DNA from: Pseudomonas bharatica CSV86
GTDB taxonomy: Bacteria > Pseudomonadota > Gammaproteobacteria > Pseudomonadales > Pseudomonadaceae
Length of the DNA stretch: 64,000 nucleotides
Assembly (NCBI RefSeq): GCF_000319305.2
Contig: NZ_AMWJ02000002.1
Coordinates: forward strand, 248,001-312,000
Direction of reading: 5' to 3'
A model generated the notes under the pieces. That model saw only the letters and a list, made by a program, of their open reading frames with translations, searched no databases and was not told where the DNA came from. Made by a program: the position numbers and the translations under genes. Of this stretch, positions 14,296 to 24,059 are shown in pieces (the stretch's first letter is position 1; the number at the start of each line of letters is the position of its first letter).

Positions 14296-14372
14296 TGGGG
14301 TGGACGAAGGGAATCGAACCCTCGACCACAGGAATCACAATCCTGCGCTCTACCAACTGAGCTACGCCCACC
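14296..14372 (-). tRNA. tRNA-His (anticodon GTG)
   Basis: The reverse complement has the GTGGGCG/CGTCCAC acceptor, the anticodon loop ATTGTGA, an encoded CCA and the extra G at -1 opposite discriminator C, which is specific to histidine tRNA. 77 nt. Confidence 0.95.
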
Positions 14373-14414
14373 ATATTGCATGCTGCTTTTACTTGTGCCA
14401 AAGCTGCCTTTGAT

Positions 14415-14491
14415 TGGCGCACCCGGCAGGACTCGAACCTGCGACCATCCGCTTAGAAGGCGGATGCTCTATCCAGCTGAGCTACGGGCGC
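14415..14491 (-). tRNA. tRNA-Arg (anticodon TCT)
   Basis: The reverse complement begins GCGCCCGTAGCTCAGCTGG, has the anticodon loop CTTCTAA and ends in GCGCCA. It is the first gene of the three-tRNA minus-strand unit. The space between it and folD (14492-14771) holds the divergent promoters but no gene. Confidence 0.95.
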
Positions 14492-14771
14492 ACATTTAAT
14501 CTGCTTTCGCTTGCGATTACAAATTAACTTTCAGCCGTACCGAACAAGCCAAAATCCGCTTATTCTGCCCGACCTTGCTAACCAGTGCTAGGCCCTGCCC
14601 GACAAGTGAGGCGCATCTTATAGACGCACTGAAATAGCGTCAACAGATTTCTCAAAAAAATTCATTTTATTGAAGGGCTTAGGCCATTTGCCGGACCAAG
14701 CGCCTTTGCCCTGCGCGCGGCTCATGAGAGAATGCGCGCTCTTTTTTTCTCTCGATGGTTAATCACCCGTC

Positions 14772-15626
14772 ATGACTGCACAACTTATCGACGGCAAGGC
14801 GATCGCCGCCAGCCTGCGCCAGCAGATCGCCCAACGTGTCGTTGAACGTCGCCAGCAAGGTCTGCGCACCCCCGGCCTGGCGGTGATCCTGGTTGGCACC
14901 GACCCGGCTTCCCAAGTCTACGTTTCGCACAAGCGCAAGGACTGCGAGGAAGTCGGTTTCATCTCGCAAGCCTTCGACCTGCCCAGCAGCACCAGCCAGC
15001 AGGAACTGACCGACCTGATCGATCGCCTCAACGACGACGCGAACATCGACGGCATCCTCCTGCAACTGCCGTTGCCGGCCCACCTCGACGCCTCCCTGCT
15101 GCTGGAGCGCATCCGCCCGGACAAGGACGTAGACGGTTTCCACCCCTACAACATCGGCCGCCTGGCCCAGCGCATCCCGCTGCTGCGCCCGTGCACCCCG
15201 AAAGGCATCATGACCCTCCTGCAAAGCACCGGGCAGGACCTGTACGGCATGAACGCCGTGGTCGTCGGCGCGTCCAACATCGTTGGTCGCCCGATGGCCA
15301 TGGAACTGCTGCTGGCCGGCTGCACCGTCACCGTTACCCACCGTTTCACCAAGGACCTCGCCGGCCACGTCGGCCGTGCCGACCTGGTGGTGGTGGCCGC
15401 CGGCAAGCCGGGCCTGGTCAAGGGTGAATGGATCAAGGAAGGCGCCATCGTCATCGACGTCGGCATCAATCGCCAGGAAGACGGCAAGCTGGTCGGCGAC
15501 GTGGTCTACGAGACCGCCCTGCCCCGCGCCGGCTGGATCACTCCGGTGCCGGGCGGCGTGGGCCCGATGACCCGCGCCTGCCTGCTGGAAAACACCCTGT
15601 ACGCCGCGGAAGAACTGCACAAGTAA
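14772..15626 (+). CDS. folD: Bifunctional methylenetetrahydrofolate dehydrogenase / methenyltetrahydrofolate cyclohydrolase
   Basis: 284 aa, normal length. It has the catalytic signature [17 protein letters not shown] with the essential lysine, the [12 protein letters not shown] substrate segment, the [18 protein letters not shown] nucleotide-binding loop and the C-terminal [19 protein letters not shown]. It interconverts 5,10-methylene-, methenyl- and 10-formyl-tetrahydrofolate with NADP, feeding purine and formyl-Met synthesis in the cytoplasm. It is divergent from the tRNA-Arg/His/Leu unit, the usual Pseudomonas context, and is followed by a strong terminator. Confidence 0.97.
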   Translation: MTAQLIDGKAIAASLRQQIAQRVVERRQQGLRTPGLAVILVGTDPASQVYVSHKRKDCEEVGFISQAFDLPSSTSQQELTDLIDRLNDDANIDGILLQLPLPAHLDASLLLERIRPDKDVDGFHPYNIGRLAQRIPLLRPCTPKGIMTLLQSTGQDLYGMNAVVVGASNIVGRPMAMELLLAGCTVTVTHRFTKDLAGHVGRADLVVVAAGKPGLVKGEWIKEGAIVIDVGINRQEDGKLVGDVVYETALPRAGWITPVPGGVGPMTRACLLENTLYAAEELHK

Positions 15627-15642
15627 CCTGCGCGCGCGAATG

Positions 15643-15672
15643 AAAACGGCACCCCGCGCGGTGCCGTTTTTT
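15643..15672 (+). terminator. Rho-independent terminator after folD
   Basis: CGGCACC-CCGCGC-GGTGCCG stem-loop (15647-15666) flanked by A4 on the left and T6 on the right. Confidence 0.9.
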
Positions 15673-15730
15673 ATGCCCGGGTGAAAAGCGCAGGTTGACG
15701 AACGGTCATCCCGATGGTCAGATGCCGCCC

Positions 15731-15912
15731 GTTTCAGGTGTCTGCCGCCGCCGCGCGGCAGGTGAAACGGGAAGCCGGTGCGTCCTTTAGGACAAGTCCG
15801 GCGCTGCCCCCGCAACGGTAAGCGAGTGAAGCATTCAACAGGCCACTGTGCGCAGACGCATGGGAAGGCGAAGCGCTTCGATACCCGCAAGCCCGGAGAC
15901 CGGCCTGAAGCA
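15731..15912 (+). ncRNA. Cobalamin (B12) riboswitch
   Basis: The conserved elements occur in order: the GGTGAAACGGGAAGCCGGTG start, the B12 box region GCTGCCCCCGCAACGGTA, a GCCACTG segment, then GGGAAGGCG and GCAAGCCCGGAGACCGGCC. It lies about 130 bp before the receptor gene. Binding of adenosylcobalamin to this RNA is known to shut down downstream expression. The B12 receptor and probably the two genes after it are therefore induced by B12 shortage. Confidence 0.93.
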
Positions 15913-16040
15913 TCACGACTGAAGAATGGATGCGTCAGTCATTTGGCAAACCTGCGGTGGGCGGGCACGAGCCGGTAGACTGGCGCGCGCTCGCCAGCTC
16001 CCTCCTGTGCGCTTCCCGAAAAGTCCTTTTCGAGAAGTCA

Positions 16041-17974
16041 ATGAATACACGCTACATCCCCCTGATCGGCTGCCTGCTCGGCGGCAACGGCGGCGCACTT
16101 GCGACGACGCTGGAACTCGATCGGCAAATCGTCTCGGCACCTGCGGTGGAATCCGACACCATCGCGCAGATGGCCCGCTACGGCAGCAAGATCGAAGTGG
16201 TCGAGCGCGAGCAGATCGAACGCGCCGGCCCCAGCGCCGATATCACGCGGGTCCTGCAGATGTTCGTCCCCGGCCTGTATGTTGCGCCCAAGCAGGGGCC
16301 TTTCGACTACGGCACCTATTCGTTGCTGGGCGGGCGCAACGACGACACCCTGATCATGCTCGACGGTGTACGCCTGAACAATCGCCTCTACGGCGGCATC
16401 TACATCGATACCCTGCCCGCCGCGGCCATCGAACGCATCGAGGTGCTCAAGGGCGGCCAAAGCCTGCTGTTCGGCACCCAGGCGGTCTCCGGGGTGATCA
16501 ATATCGTTACGCGCAATGCCCGATCCCGGGAGGCCTCGGGCCAGGTCAACCTGGGCGTGGACAGCTTCGCCGGACGCAACGGCGATGCCCGTATCGAGCG
16601 AATCTTCAGCAACGGCTTCGGCGATCTCGGTCTGCTGGCCTATGTCAGCCACAATATTTCCGGGGGCTACCAGCCCTACCGCAGCAGCGCCATCACCGCA
16701 ACGGTCAGCGACCGCAAGCGCAGCTACGAGGTCAACACCTTCGGGGCCAAGGCCACCCAGGGTTTCGGCGACGCCAGCCGCCTGGAACTGTTCTATCAGT
16801 ACAGCGCGGCCAGCCTCGACTTCCTGCGCCCCGATGCCAACCGCAACACCACCAACGACCGTGTCCAGCAGATTGCCACGGCCACCTTCCAGCAGCATCT
16901 GAACGAGCACTTCAGCTACTTCGTCAAAGGCCACATGAACGACTGGGACACCCGCTACAACCGGGTCTACAACACCAGCGCCGGCGGCATCGAAGTGAAG
17001 AACCACAACGACTACTGGGGCTTCAGCGACTGGGGCGTGCAGGCCGAGGGCGAAGCCGTGCTGCCCGGCGGCCACACCCTGGTGTTCGGCAGCGACAACC
17101 AGTGGTTCAAGGGCAAGGACGACGTGTTGAAGATCGACCAGAACCAGGCCGAAGCCCACGCCCTCTATCTGCAACTGCGCCCCGAGATTGCCGCCCTGCC
17201 CGACTGGCATCCCAGCATCGGCGTGCGTCGCGAGCACCTGAGCGGTGGCGACAGCGCCACCGTGGGCATGCTCACCTCGCTGTACGACCTGACCGACAAC
17301 CTCAAGCTGCGCGGCCAGTTCGGCTCGGCCTACAAGCTGCCCAACGCCGAGCAGTTGTACGTCAACGAGCCCGGCGACGAGATGGGCAACCCCAACCTCA
17401 AGCCGGAGAAAAGCCGCAACGCCGAACTGGGCCTGGACTACAGCAACCTGCTCGACGGCCAGCCATGGAGTGTCAGCGGTACGCTGTTCCACCGGCGCAT
17501 CGAGGACCTGATCACTCTCGTCGATACCCAATGGGTCAACGGCGATGGCGAAATCACCGTGCGCGGCTTCGAACTCGACGGCAAGGTGCAGCTCGACGAT
17601 CGTTGGCAGTTGCAGGCGGACATGACGCGCAACCTGAGCGAATCGCGTAACGGCGCCACCATCAACAACATCCCCGGGTTCTTCGCCCGCAGCCGGGTCG
17701 GCTATGAGTCCGCCGACCGTATGTGGGGCGCCGGTGCGGCGATCCGCTATATCGGCAGCGTGGAAAGCCCGCGGGGATCGACTACGGGCACTACAGCGTG
17801 GTGGATGCCGACGCTTATCGGTATCTCGATCTCCAGCGCCAGCATCGCCTGGCCCTGTTGCTGGAGAACCTGCTGGACCGGGACTACACCACCAGCATGG
17901 ACAGCGGGTCGCGTCGGGTGGGGAACCTGGGAAGGCCGTTTACGGCTGAAGCGCGGTACACCTACAGCTTCTGA
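16041..17974 (+). CDS. btuB: TonB-dependent vitamin B12 receptor BtuB (frameshifted as sequenced)
   Basis: The protein starts at ATG 16041 with a signal sequence (MNTRYIPLIGCLLGGNGGAL), then a plug domain (VLQMFVPGLYVAPKQGPFDY, LIMLDGVRLN, ERIEVLKGGQSLLFGTQAVS) and a beta-barrel. The reading frame breaks at the G4 run 17773-17776. Adding one G joins it to the frame that ends DYGHYSVVDADAY...TAEARYTYSF at TGA 17974, with the terminal phenylalanine expected of an outer-membrane barrel (644 aa restored). Read as is, it would instead run to 17990 with a nonsense tail. With the B12 riboswitch ahead, its job is outer-membrane uptake of cobalamins. The break is probably a consensus error. Confidence 0.85.
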
Positions 17975-17990
17975 TTTTGTGCTGGAGTAA

Positions 17991-18075
17991 GGGCCTCATC
18001 GCTGGCAAGCCAGCTCCCACAGGTTCAGCACAAAGCTTGAGACCTGTGCAGTACCTGTGGGAGCTGGCTTGTAGG
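17991..18075. repeat. REP palindrome pair
   Basis: Two inverted copies of the Pseudomonas REP core (GCTGGCAAGCCAGCTCCCAC and its complement) around a 40-bp centre with its own inverted repeat. It lies between btuB and the Fe-S gene. Confidence 0.85.
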
Positions 18076-18113
18076 ACCGCCGCACCGCAGCGACGCTTTA
18101 CCAAGGAAACACC

Positions 18114-18464
18114 ATGAACGAACAGGACATACCCACCCACCCCGACTGGTCGCATATCCCCGAGCATGACCGCCACGTCATGCTCTGCACCGGCCCGCGC
18201 TGCACCCTGCGCGGGGCGCTGAAGGTGTGGAAGACAGTACGCAACGAGCTGCTCGCCGCCGACCGGGTCGAAACGAAAAACGGCGTGCTGCTGACCCGTA
18301 CCCATTGCCAGTTCCCCTGCAACCTCGGGCCGATCGCAACCGTCTATCCGGACCGTTGCTGGTACCGCATCGCCAGCCACGATGACGCCCGGCGCTTTGC
18401 CCGGGAGCATCTGGTCGGCGGGCAACCGGTCCAGGACCTGCTGCTCGAGCGAGGTACCCAATGA
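18114..18464 (+). CDS. (2Fe-2S) ferredoxin-domain protein of a B12-transport unit
   Basis: 116 aa. Four cysteines in the pattern LCTGPRC ... THCQFPCNLGP are those of thioredoxin-like [2Fe-2S] ferredoxins. It is short and cytoplasmic. The stop overlaps the start of the BtuF-like gene (ATGA), and the gene follows the riboswitch-controlled receptor. A redox role in handling imported corrinoid is a reasonable inference but is not shown by sequence. Confidence 0.75.
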   Translation: MNEQDIPTHPDWSHIPEHDRHVMLCTGPRCTLRGALKVWKTVRNELLAADRVETKNGVLLTRTHCQFPCNLGPIATVYPDRCWYRIASHDDARRFAREHLVGGQPVQDLLLERGTQ

Positions 18465-19378
18465 AACACAGCCTCTGGCTCGCCCTGCTGCTGGGCAACA
18501 GCGCCCAGGCCCTCGACTACCGCAACTGCGGCGAAGACTGGGCCCTGCGCCAGTCACCGCCCCAGCGCATCCTCGCCCTCAACCAGCACGCAGCCGACAT
18601 GATCCTGGCCCTGGAAGCCGGTCCGGCCCTGGCGGCGGTGAGCTATATAGATGATGACGTCAGCGCCCTGGCCGCCAATCACTATCGCGGCGTGCCGCTG
18701 CTGTCGCACAAATATCCCTCGCCGGAAGTGTTGTATGCCGGGCGCTACGATCTGGTGATCGGTGGTTTCCAAAGCGCCTTCCGCGATGGCGTCGGCCCAC
18801 GTCGCGACCTGGCCCGCCACGGCATCGCCAGCTACCTGCTGGAAAATGCCTGCCCGGAAAAGCCCAGCGCGAGCGGTTTCCAGGCCATCGAACAGGACCT
18901 GCGCACCCTCGGCCGGCTACTGGACCGCATGCCCCAGGCCGAACGCCTGATCGCCCGGCAGCAAGCCGACCTGAAGGCAGCGCAGCAGCTCGCCGACGGA
19001 CACCCGGCACTCAAGGTCTTCTACCTGGACAGCGAAACCCGCGGCCTCGACAGCGAAGGCAAGCAGGGTTTCGTCAGCGAGCTGATCGCCAGCGCCGGCG
19101 GGCACAACGTCCTTGCCGACCTCGACCTGCGGCGCATCACCGTGGACGCCGAAACCCTGCTGCAACTGGACCCGGATGTCCTGCTGCTGGCAGATGCCGT
19201 CTGGTCCACCGCCTCTGCCAAACGCGCGTACCTGGCCGGTCACCCGGCCCTTTCCCGCCTGCGGGCGGTCAGGGAAAAGCGCATGATCGACGTGCCGTTC
19301 ACCCATCTGGTCGCCGGCGAACACAGTGCCCGCACAGCCCTGCACCTGGCCCGCGAACTGGCAAGGATCAGCCACTGA
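18461..19378 (+). CDS. Periplasmic cobalamin-binding protein, BtuF-like
   Basis: 305 aa with a signal peptide (MKHSLWLALLLGNSAQA). The architecture is a two-lobed helical-backbone ABC binding protein: RILALNQHAADMILALEAGP in the first lobe, a long linking helix (LDRMPQAERLIARQQADLKA), then ELIASAGGHNVLADL and LDPDVLLLADA. These are the segments of the BtuF/FhuD class. No btuC or btuD follows; the next gene belongs to another pathway. The partner permease and ATPase must therefore be encoded elsewhere. Confidence 0.75.
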   Translation: MKHSLWLALLLGNSAQALDYRNCGEDWALRQSPPQRILALNQHAADMILALEAGPALAAVSYIDDDVSALAANHYRGVPLLSHKYPSPEVLYAGRYDLVIGGFQSAFRDGVGPRRDLARHGIASYLLENACPEKPSASGFQAIEQDLRTLGRLLDRMPQAERLIARQQADLKAAQQLADGHPALKVFYLDSETRGLDSEGKQGFVSELIASAGGHNVLADLDLRRITVDAETLLQLDPDVLLLADAVWSTASAKRAYLAGHPALSRLRAVREKRMIDVPFTHLVAGEHSARTALHLARELARISH

Positions 19379-19511
19379 AAACCGACAGCCGATTCGGCTG
19401 CAAAATCGCCGCTTTCAGCTTTCCCGGCTGGGCACTTCATAGGCTTCAGCCGGGATTGCAGCGCCATCGGGAGGACAATATCCGCATCGCCAACACCTGG
19501 ATGCGTGCCCG

Positions 19512-20429
19512 ATGCAAACAACAAATACGGTCCTGATGATCCGCCCGGCGCGATTCGCCTTCAACCCGGATACCGCCCGCGACAACCATTTCCAGAAACC
19601 GCTGCTGGACGCCGAAAGCGCTCAAGACAAAGCGCTGGAGGAATTCGACGGCTATGTCGATACCCTGCGCCAGCACGGCGTCGAAGTGCTGGTGGTGCAG
19701 GACACCCCGGCACCGCATACCCCGGACTCGATCTTTCCCAACAACTGGTGGAGCAGCCACGCCGACGGCAGTCTGGTGCTCTACCCGATGGAAGGCCGCA
19801 ACCGCCGCCTGGAACGGGACAAGGGCGTGCTGCGCGCACTCGACGAACGCTTCGCCATTCGCACCACCATCGACCTCAGCCCGCTGGAGCAAGCGGATAT
19901 CTTCCTCGAAGGTACCGGCAGCATGGTCCTCGACCGTGAACACCGCATCAGTTATGCCTGCCACTCCGGGCGCACCCACGGCGAGGCCCTGCGCGAGTTC
20001 GCCGAACGCCTCGATTATCGCCTTTGCGTGTTCCACGCCGTCGATCGCCAGCAGGCACCGATCTACCACAGCAACGTGATGATGAGCGTCGGCCGCCAGC
20101 TCGCCGTGGTCTGCCTCGACGCCCTGCCCAACGCCGCCGAACGCTACACCCTGGAACGCAGCCTGCGCGATACCGGCAAGGACATCCTCGCCCTGGACTT
20201 CGACCAGCTCGAAGGCTTCGCCGGCAACATGCTCGAAGTCCATGACAAGCATGGCCAGCCGCTGCTGGTGATGTCGCGCAGTGCCTGGAACTCGCTGAAC
20301 CCGGCGCAGCGCCGGCAGGCCGAGCGCCACAGCCGCCCGGTGGTAGTGAATATCGACCATATCGAACGCATCGGTGGCGGCAGCGCGCGCTGCATGCTCG
20401 CCGAAGTGCACCTGCCCGTTCGCAACTGA
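19512..20429 (+). CDS. ctlX: Citrulline utilization hydrolase-type guanidino-modifying enzyme (CtlX)
   Basis: 305 aa of the amidinotransferase/dimethylarginine-dimethylaminohydrolase fold. Motifs are IRPARFAFNPDTARDNHFQ, PDSIFPNNWWSSH, QADIFLEGTGSMVLD and, at the end, IGGGSARCMLAEVHLP with the expected catalytic cysteine. Length and motifs match the CtlX subgroup, named for genetic linkage to citrulline use. The neighbour is ornithine cyclodeaminase and a basic amino-acid ABC transporter. A route from citrulline (or a related ureido/guanidino compound) to ornithine and then proline is therefore inferred. The true substrate is unproven. Confidence 0.75.
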   Translation: MQTTNTVLMIRPARFAFNPDTARDNHFQKPLLDAESAQDKALEEFDGYVDTLRQHGVEVLVVQDTPAPHTPDSIFPNNWWSSHADGSLVLYPMEGRNRRLERDKGVLRALDERFAIRTTIDLSPLEQADIFLEGTGSMVLDREHRISYACHSGRTHGEALREFAERLDYRLCVFHAVDRQQAPIYHSNVMMSVGRQLAVVCLDALPNAAERYTLERSLRDTGKDILALDFDQLEGFAGNMLEVHDKHGQPLLVMSRSAWNSLNPAQRRQAERHSRPVVVNIDHIERIGGGSARCMLAEVHLPVRN

Positions 20430-20457
20430 AACCGACGCCAAGAAGAAGGAAGCCATC

Positions 20458-21503
20458 ATGACCCGCTATATCGACGTGACCGACCTCAGCCACCTGGTGG
20501 CCCGCAAGGGCGTGACCACCTGCCTGGAACAAATGGCCGAGTACATCCGCCAGGACTACCTGCGCTGGCACGACTTCGAAAAGTGCGCGCGGGTGGCCAA
20601 CCATTCGCCGGACGGCGTGATCGAGCTGATGCCGGCCTCCGACGCCAACCTGTATGCATTCAAGTACGTCAACGGCCACCCGAAGAACACCCGCAACGGC
20701 ATGCTCACCGTCATGGCCTTCGGCGCCCTGGGCGACGTGGATACCGGCAAGCCGCTGCTGCTCAGCGAGATGACCCTGACCACGGCGCTGCGCACCGCTG
20801 CCACCTCGGCCCTGGCCGCACGCTACCTGGCCCGTTCGGAAAGCCGCAGCATGGCGCTGATCGGCAATGGCTCGCAGAGCGAATTCCAGGCCATCGCCTT
20901 CCACGCCCTGCTCGGCATCGAGGAAATCCGCCTGTACGACCTCGACCCGCAAGCCACCGCCAAGCTGGCCGCCAACCTTGCCGGCTACCCGGGCATCCGC
21001 CTGGTCCTGGCCCGGTCGGTGGCCGAGGCGGTACGCGGCGCCGATATCGTCACCACCGTCACTGCCGACAAGGCCTACGCAACCATCCTCACCCCGGAAA
21101 TGATCGAGCCCGGCATGCACCTCAATGCGGTCGGCGGTGATTGCCCGGGCAAGACCGAGCTGCACCGCGACATCGTCGAACGCTCCCGGTGATCGTCGAG
21201 TACGAGCCGCAAAGCCGCATCGAAGGCGAGATCCAGCAGATGCCGGCCGATTCGCCGGTGACCGAGTTCTGGCAAGTGGTCAACGGGCAGGTCAAGGGCC
21301 GCGAATCGGCAGGCCAGGTGACCCTGTTCGACTCCGTCGGCTTCGCCATCGAGGACTACTCGGCACTGCGCTATGTGCTGGATATGTCCAGGGCCTTGGA
21401 CATCGGTAGCGAGATCGAACTGGTACCGGACCTGGACAACCCGAAAGACCTCTACGCCCTGCTTCAGCCGGCAGTCAGCGACGCGCAGAAGAAACGCGCC
21501 TGA
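20458..21503 (+). CDS. ocd: Ornithine cyclodeaminase (frameshifted as sequenced)
   Basis: NAD-dependent conversion of ornithine to proline and ammonia. The N-terminal part (ATG 20458) has FKYVNGHPKNTRNGMLTVMA, the Rossmann segment MALIGNGSQSEFQAIAFHAL and HLNAVGGDCPGKTEL. It runs into a stop at 21190-21192 after ERSR. One added base near the CCCGG at 21185-21189 restores the rest, VIVEYEPQSRIEGEIQQMPA to FAIEDYSALRYV, ending at TGA 21503 with a normal 348 aa. The lost base is most likely a consensus error. It is linked to ctlX and an amino-acid transporter. Confidence 0.85.
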
Positions 21504-21511
21504 ACCCAGCG

Positions 21512-21540
21512 GATCCGCCGTGGCAGCACCACGGCGGATC
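21512..21540 (+). terminator. Strong hairpin after ocd
   Basis: A 12-bp perfect stem GATCCGCCGTGG / CCACGGCGGATC with loop CAGCA, 9 bp after the ocd stop. There is no T tract, so it may be a weak terminator or mRNA stabiliser. From here to 21772 no gene is seen. Confidence 0.6.
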
Positions 21541-21772
21541 GGAAAACGCTGCGGCAAAGCCTAAACAGGAGGCGCCTCGACAGGATCGGCTGCCGCGCGC
21601 GCCGCTAACAGCATATTCCGGCAGTCGGCGCCCGCCTTTACGACACAAAAAATCCGCTGCCATCACGCATCCTGAGCCCCTGACCAAAGAGTCACCGCAC
21701 GACCGCGCGGCTCAAAACGACGAAGATTTTCCACCGCCCTACATCAACAACAAAACACAGGGAACCCCACAC

Positions 21773-22552
21773 ATGACCTCACTGCGCAAACCCCTCGGCG
21801 CGCTCCTCCTGACCCTCTGCGCCGGCGCGGCCCAGGCCCAGGAATGGAAGGACATCCGCTTCGGCGTCTTCCCCGAATATCCACCCTTCGAGTCCGTCGC
21901 CGCCGACGGCAGCCTGCAAGGTTTCGACATCGAACTGGGCGATGCCATCTGCGCCAAGCTGGAAGTCAAGTGCACCTGGGTGCACAACGAGTTCGACGGC
22001 ATGATCCCCGCCCTGCGCGCGCGCAAGTTCGACGCCATCATGTCGTCCATGGCCGTGACCCCGGCGCGGCAGAAACAGATTGATTTCAGCGACCGCCTGT
22101 TCCTCAGCCCGACCTCGGTGATCGTGCGCAAGGGTGCCGACTTCGGCGACACACCCGAGTCGCTCAAGGGCAAGTCGGTGGGCGTATTGCAGGGCTCGCT
22201 GCAGGAAGCCTACGCCCGCGCCAAACTGGCGCCGCTGGGCGTGCAGGTCAAGGCGTACCAGGCCCAGGACCAGAACTACGCCGACCTGGTCAATGGCCGC
22301 CTCGACGCCACCGTCACCGACAAGCTGGAAGCCCAGCTCAACTTCCTGAGCAAGCCCGAAGGCGCCGGCTTCCAGAGCGGCCCGGCGATCAAGGACCCGA
22401 CCCTGCCGCTGGACATCGCCATGGGCGTGCGCAAGAACGATACCGAGCTTAGGGAGCTGCTGAACAAAGGCATCGCTGCCGTGCTCGCCGATGGCACCTT
22501 CGCCAGGATCCAGCGCAAGTATGTCGGCGACCTGGACATCTACAACGAGTGA
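21773..22552 (+). CDS. Amino-acid ABC transporter periplasmic binding protein (HisJ/ArgT family)
   Basis: 259 aa with signal peptide (MTSLRKPLGALLLTLCAGAA, cleavage after AQA). The family-3 solute-binding pattern is clear: RFGVFPEYPPFESVAADGSL, GFDIELGDAICAKLEVKCTW, FDAIMSSMAVTPARQKQIDF and the tail GTFARIQRKYVGD. It would capture a basic or ureido amino acid (lysine, arginine, ornithine or citrulline type) in the periplasm. It is first in a run with two permeases and an ATPase, downstream of ctlX-ocd. Confidence 0.88.
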   Translation: MTSLRKPLGALLLTLCAGAAQAQEWKDIRFGVFPEYPPFESVAADGSLQGFDIELGDAICAKLEVKCTWVHNEFDGMIPALRARKFDAIMSSMAVTPARQKQIDFSDRLFLSPTSVIVRKGADFGDTPESLKGKSVGVLQGSLQEAYARAKLAPLGVQVKAYQAQDQNYADLVNGRLDATVTDKLEAQLNFLSKPEGAGFQSGPAIKDPTLPLDIAMGVRKNDTELRELLNKGIAAVLADGTFARIQRKYVGDLDIYNE

Positions 22553-22635
22553 CCCGCCCGGCCGGTGACCTGGGCCCGGCGCCCAGGTCACCGGCACGCC
22601 CAAGCCCAACGTCCAACGCCCAACGAGACTTTCCC

Positions 22636-23346
22636 GTGAACGACTTCCTTCACTCTGTCAGCCTGCAGGGTTTCGGCCCGCTCTTGGCGCAAGGGACCTG
22701 GATGACCCTGAAACTGGCCTTCCTGTCCCTCGGCCTGAGCCTGCTGCTGGGCCTGATCGGCGCCAGCGCCAAGCTCTCCACCCTGAGCCTGCTGCGCATT
22801 CCCGCGACGCTCTACACCACCCTGATCCGCAGCGTCCCGGACCTGGTGCTGATCCTGCTGATCTTCTACACCTTCCAGATCTGGCTCAACGACTTCACCG
22901 AGTGGATGGGCTGGGGCTACGTCGAGATCGACCCGTTCGCCGCCGGCGTCCTGACCCTTGGCTTCATCTATGGCGCCTATTTCACCGAGAACTTCCGCGG
23001 CGCCATCCTCAGCGTGCCTGCTGGACAACTGGAAGCGGCCACCGCCTACGGCCTGAGCCGCGCCCAGCGTTTTCGTCTGGTGCTGTTCCCGCAACTGATG
23101 CGCTTCGCCCTGCCGGGCCTGGGCAACAACTGGCTGGTGCTGCTCAAATCCACCGCGCTGGTCTCGATCATCGGCCTCGCCGACCTGGTCAAGGCCGCGC
23201 AGAACGCCGGCAAGAGCACCAATAACGTCCTGTACTTCCTGATCATCGCCGGGCTGGTCTACCTGCTCATCACCACCCTCTCCAACCGCCTGATGAAGCG
23301 TCTGGAGCGACGCTACAACACTGGCATCAAGGGGCTCGCATCATGA
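22636..23346 (+). CDS. Amino-acid ABC transporter permease (HisQ-like)
   Basis: 236 aa from GTG 22636, the only start that places the family N-terminus correctly. About five membrane spans, with the polar-amino-acid permease signature LIRSVPDLVLILLIFY and the EAA loop EAATAYGLSRAQRFRLVLFP that contacts the ATPase. It overlaps the second permease by 4 bp (ATGA), indicating coupled synthesis of the heterodimeric channel. Confidence 0.88.
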   Translation: MNDFLHSVSLQGFGPLLAQGTWMTLKLAFLSLGLSLLLGLIGASAKLSTLSLLRIPATLYTTLIRSVPDLVLILLIFYTFQIWLNDFTEWMGWGYVEIDPFAAGVLTLGFIYGAYFTENFRGAILSVPAGQLEAATAYGLSRAQRFRLVLFPQLMRFALPGLGNNWLVLLKSTALVSIIGLADLVKAAQNAGKSTNNVLYFLIIAGLVYLLITTLSNRLMKRLERRYNTGIKGLAS

Positions 23347-24056
23347 TCGAACTGATCCAGGACTATGGCCTGGCCTACCTGTACAGCGACGGCGCCGGGC
23401 TTTCCGGGCTGGCCATGACCCTGTGGCTGTTCGTCGTCACCATGGTCGCCGGCTTCCTGCTGTCACTGCCCCTGGCCCTGGCGCGGGTCTCGCGCAAGCC
23501 GTGGCTGCGCTGGCCGGTGGAGTTCTACACCTGGCTGTTCCGCGGCACGCCGCTCTATATCCAGTTGCTGATCTGCTACACCGGGTTGTACGGCCTGGAG
23601 GTGGTGCGCGATCACGAGATGCTCGACCGCTTCTTCCGCAACGCGCTGAACTGCACCCTGCTGGCTTTCGTCCTGAACACCTGCGCCTATACCGTGGAGA
23701 TCTTCGCCGGGGCCATCCGCAACATTCCCCATGGCGAGATCGAGGCGGCCCAGGCCTACGGGCTGCATGGCTGGAAGCTGAACCTGTTCGTGGTCCTGCC
23801 GGCGGCGCTACGCCGTTCGCTGCCGTCCTACGGCAACGAACTGATCCTGATGCTGCATGCCACGTCCCTGGCCTTCACCGCGACCATCGCCGACATCCTC
23901 AAGGTGGCCCGCGACGCCAATGCCGCGACCTTCCTCACCTTCCAGGCCTTCGGCATCGCCGCACTGCTGTACATGCTGCTGTCCTTTGCGCTGGTCGGGC
24001 TGTTGCGCCTGGCCGAACGCCGCTGGATGCGTTTTCTCGTTCCTTCCCGAGGCTGA
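23343..24056 (+). CDS. Amino-acid ABC transporter permease (HisM-like)
   Basis: 237 aa inner-membrane protein with the signature LFRGTPLYIQLLICYTGLYG, AGAIRNIPHGEIEAAQAYGL (EAA loop) and a final LLRLAERRWMRFLVP. It pairs with the HisQ-like protein encoded just before. The ATPase starts 3 bp after its stop. Confidence 0.88.
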   Translation: MIELIQDYGLAYLYSDGAGLSGLAMTLWLFVVTMVAGFLLSLPLALARVSRKPWLRWPVEFYTWLFRGTPLYIQLLICYTGLYGLEVVRDHEMLDRFFRNALNCTLLAFVLNTCAYTVEIFAGAIRNIPHGEIEAAQAYGLHGWKLNLFVVLPAALRRSLPSYGNELILMLHATSLAFTATIADILKVARDANAATFLTFQAFGIAALLYMLLSFALVGLLRLAERRWMRFLVPSRG

Positions 24057-24059
24057 CCC

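Noticed and set aside
14191..14499. 102-codon plus-strand frame across the tRNA cluster
   Set aside because: It is the complement of three tRNA genes and carries no independent coding evidence.
16038..17531. 497-codon minus-strand frame opposite btuB
   Set aside because: Shadow of the receptor gene; the plus-strand product has a signal peptide, plug motifs and an upstream riboswitch.
15926..17650. 574-codon plus-strand frame overlapping btuB in another frame
   Set aside because: Arg/Pro/Gln-rich translation without domain features; btuB occupies the region in a supported frame.
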